From positions 1 to 27,820 of the forward strand of contig CAZDEH010000009.1 of assembly GCA_964504665.1 (NCBI GenBank): a stretch of 27,820 bases of DNA. Reading direction: 5' to 3'. Under the pieces are notes generated by a model that saw only the letters and a list, made by a program, of their open reading frames with translations, had not been told where the DNA came from and made no database searches. This document shows, one piece after another, positions 27,746-27,820 of this stretch (position 1 is its first letter; each line of letters opens with the position of its first letter). A program made the position numbers and the translations under genes. This stretch comes from STC-54 sp964504665. GTDB taxonomy: Bacteria; Patescibacteriota; Microgenomatia; Daviesbacterales; UBA10151.

Positions 27746-27820
27746 ATGTCTGCCCTATTAAAAGTCGTCAGTTTATTATTTTTATTATTTATTGCTAATA
27801 TTTTTATCTTTACCTCTCCT
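27746..27820 (+). CDS. N-terminal fragment of a secreted or membrane protein
   Basis: 25 codons run to the window end: MSALLKVVSLLFLLFIANIF, a clear signal peptide or signal anchor. Nothing further can be said about function. Confidence 0.55.
   Translation, partial: MSALLKVVSLLFLLFIANIFIFTSP

Overview
The window looks like part of a genome from the Patescibacteria (candidate phyla radiation), most likely the Microgenomates side. This is inferred from several traits together. The DNA is AT-rich with short, tightly packed genes. There is a tandem array of small two-helix T4SS-pilin-like proteins, and many small toxin-antitoxin modules. Single tRNA genes are scattered between protein genes, and several hypothetical membrane proteins are of the kind common in that group. 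UGA is used as a stop, so the Gracilibacteria/Absconditabacteria code is excluded. No marker gene fixes the lineage exactly.

Layout. 1-1750: a HigB/HigA-like pair (antitoxin cut by the window edge), a DsrE-like protein and an AbrB/PIN pair. 1820-6472: tRNA-Ser(GGA), an HD phosphohydrolase coupled to a CYTH protein, a frameshifted B12-binding radical SAM gene, a TlyA-like methyltransferase without its S4 domain, a Nudix hydrolase, a phosphoribosyltransferase-like protein and three tRNA genes (Arg-CCG, Ser-CGA, Arg-GCG). 6612-9365: a membrane protein, a nitronate monooxygenase family enzyme, and an HNH nuclease between tRNA-Ser(GCT) and tRNA-Ser(TGA). 9446-11272: an RHH/RelE cassette inserted next to the 3' end of comF, then a SET-domain protein. 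11327-12174: tmRNA (ssrA) converging on smpB. 12233-18274: an unknown 495-residue protein, a three-gene membrane operon (PH-like, two-helix, PPM-like/propeller) and a SpoIID-type wall protein. 18300-21010: dispersed repeats separating three toxin-antitoxin cassettes. 21077-26582: a large secreted protein ending in a pilin-like domain, five more pilin-like proteins and a secreted clan-A-like glycoside hydrolase. 26656-27820: a Fic protein and the start of another secreted or membrane protein.

How the parts work together. ssrA and smpB form a trans-translation unit. The 21-26.6 kb genes form a same-direction block that probably makes envelope or T4SS-like surface parts, although no VirB4-type ATPase is visible here. 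Six toxin-antitoxin modules plus Fic make the window rich in defence or plasticity genes.

Most notable observations: (1) many genes have a -10 box 6-7 bases before the ATG, which predicts leaderless mRNAs; (2) an 18-bp near-palindrome occurs as exact inserts, with matching empty sites in the same window; (3) direct repeats or gene-end duplications border toxin-antitoxin cassettes; (4) the tmRNA tag is long and ends in AYAA; (5) tRNA-Ser(GCU) has C33; (6) the pilin-like array includes a signal peptide encoded by a heptanucleotide repeat.
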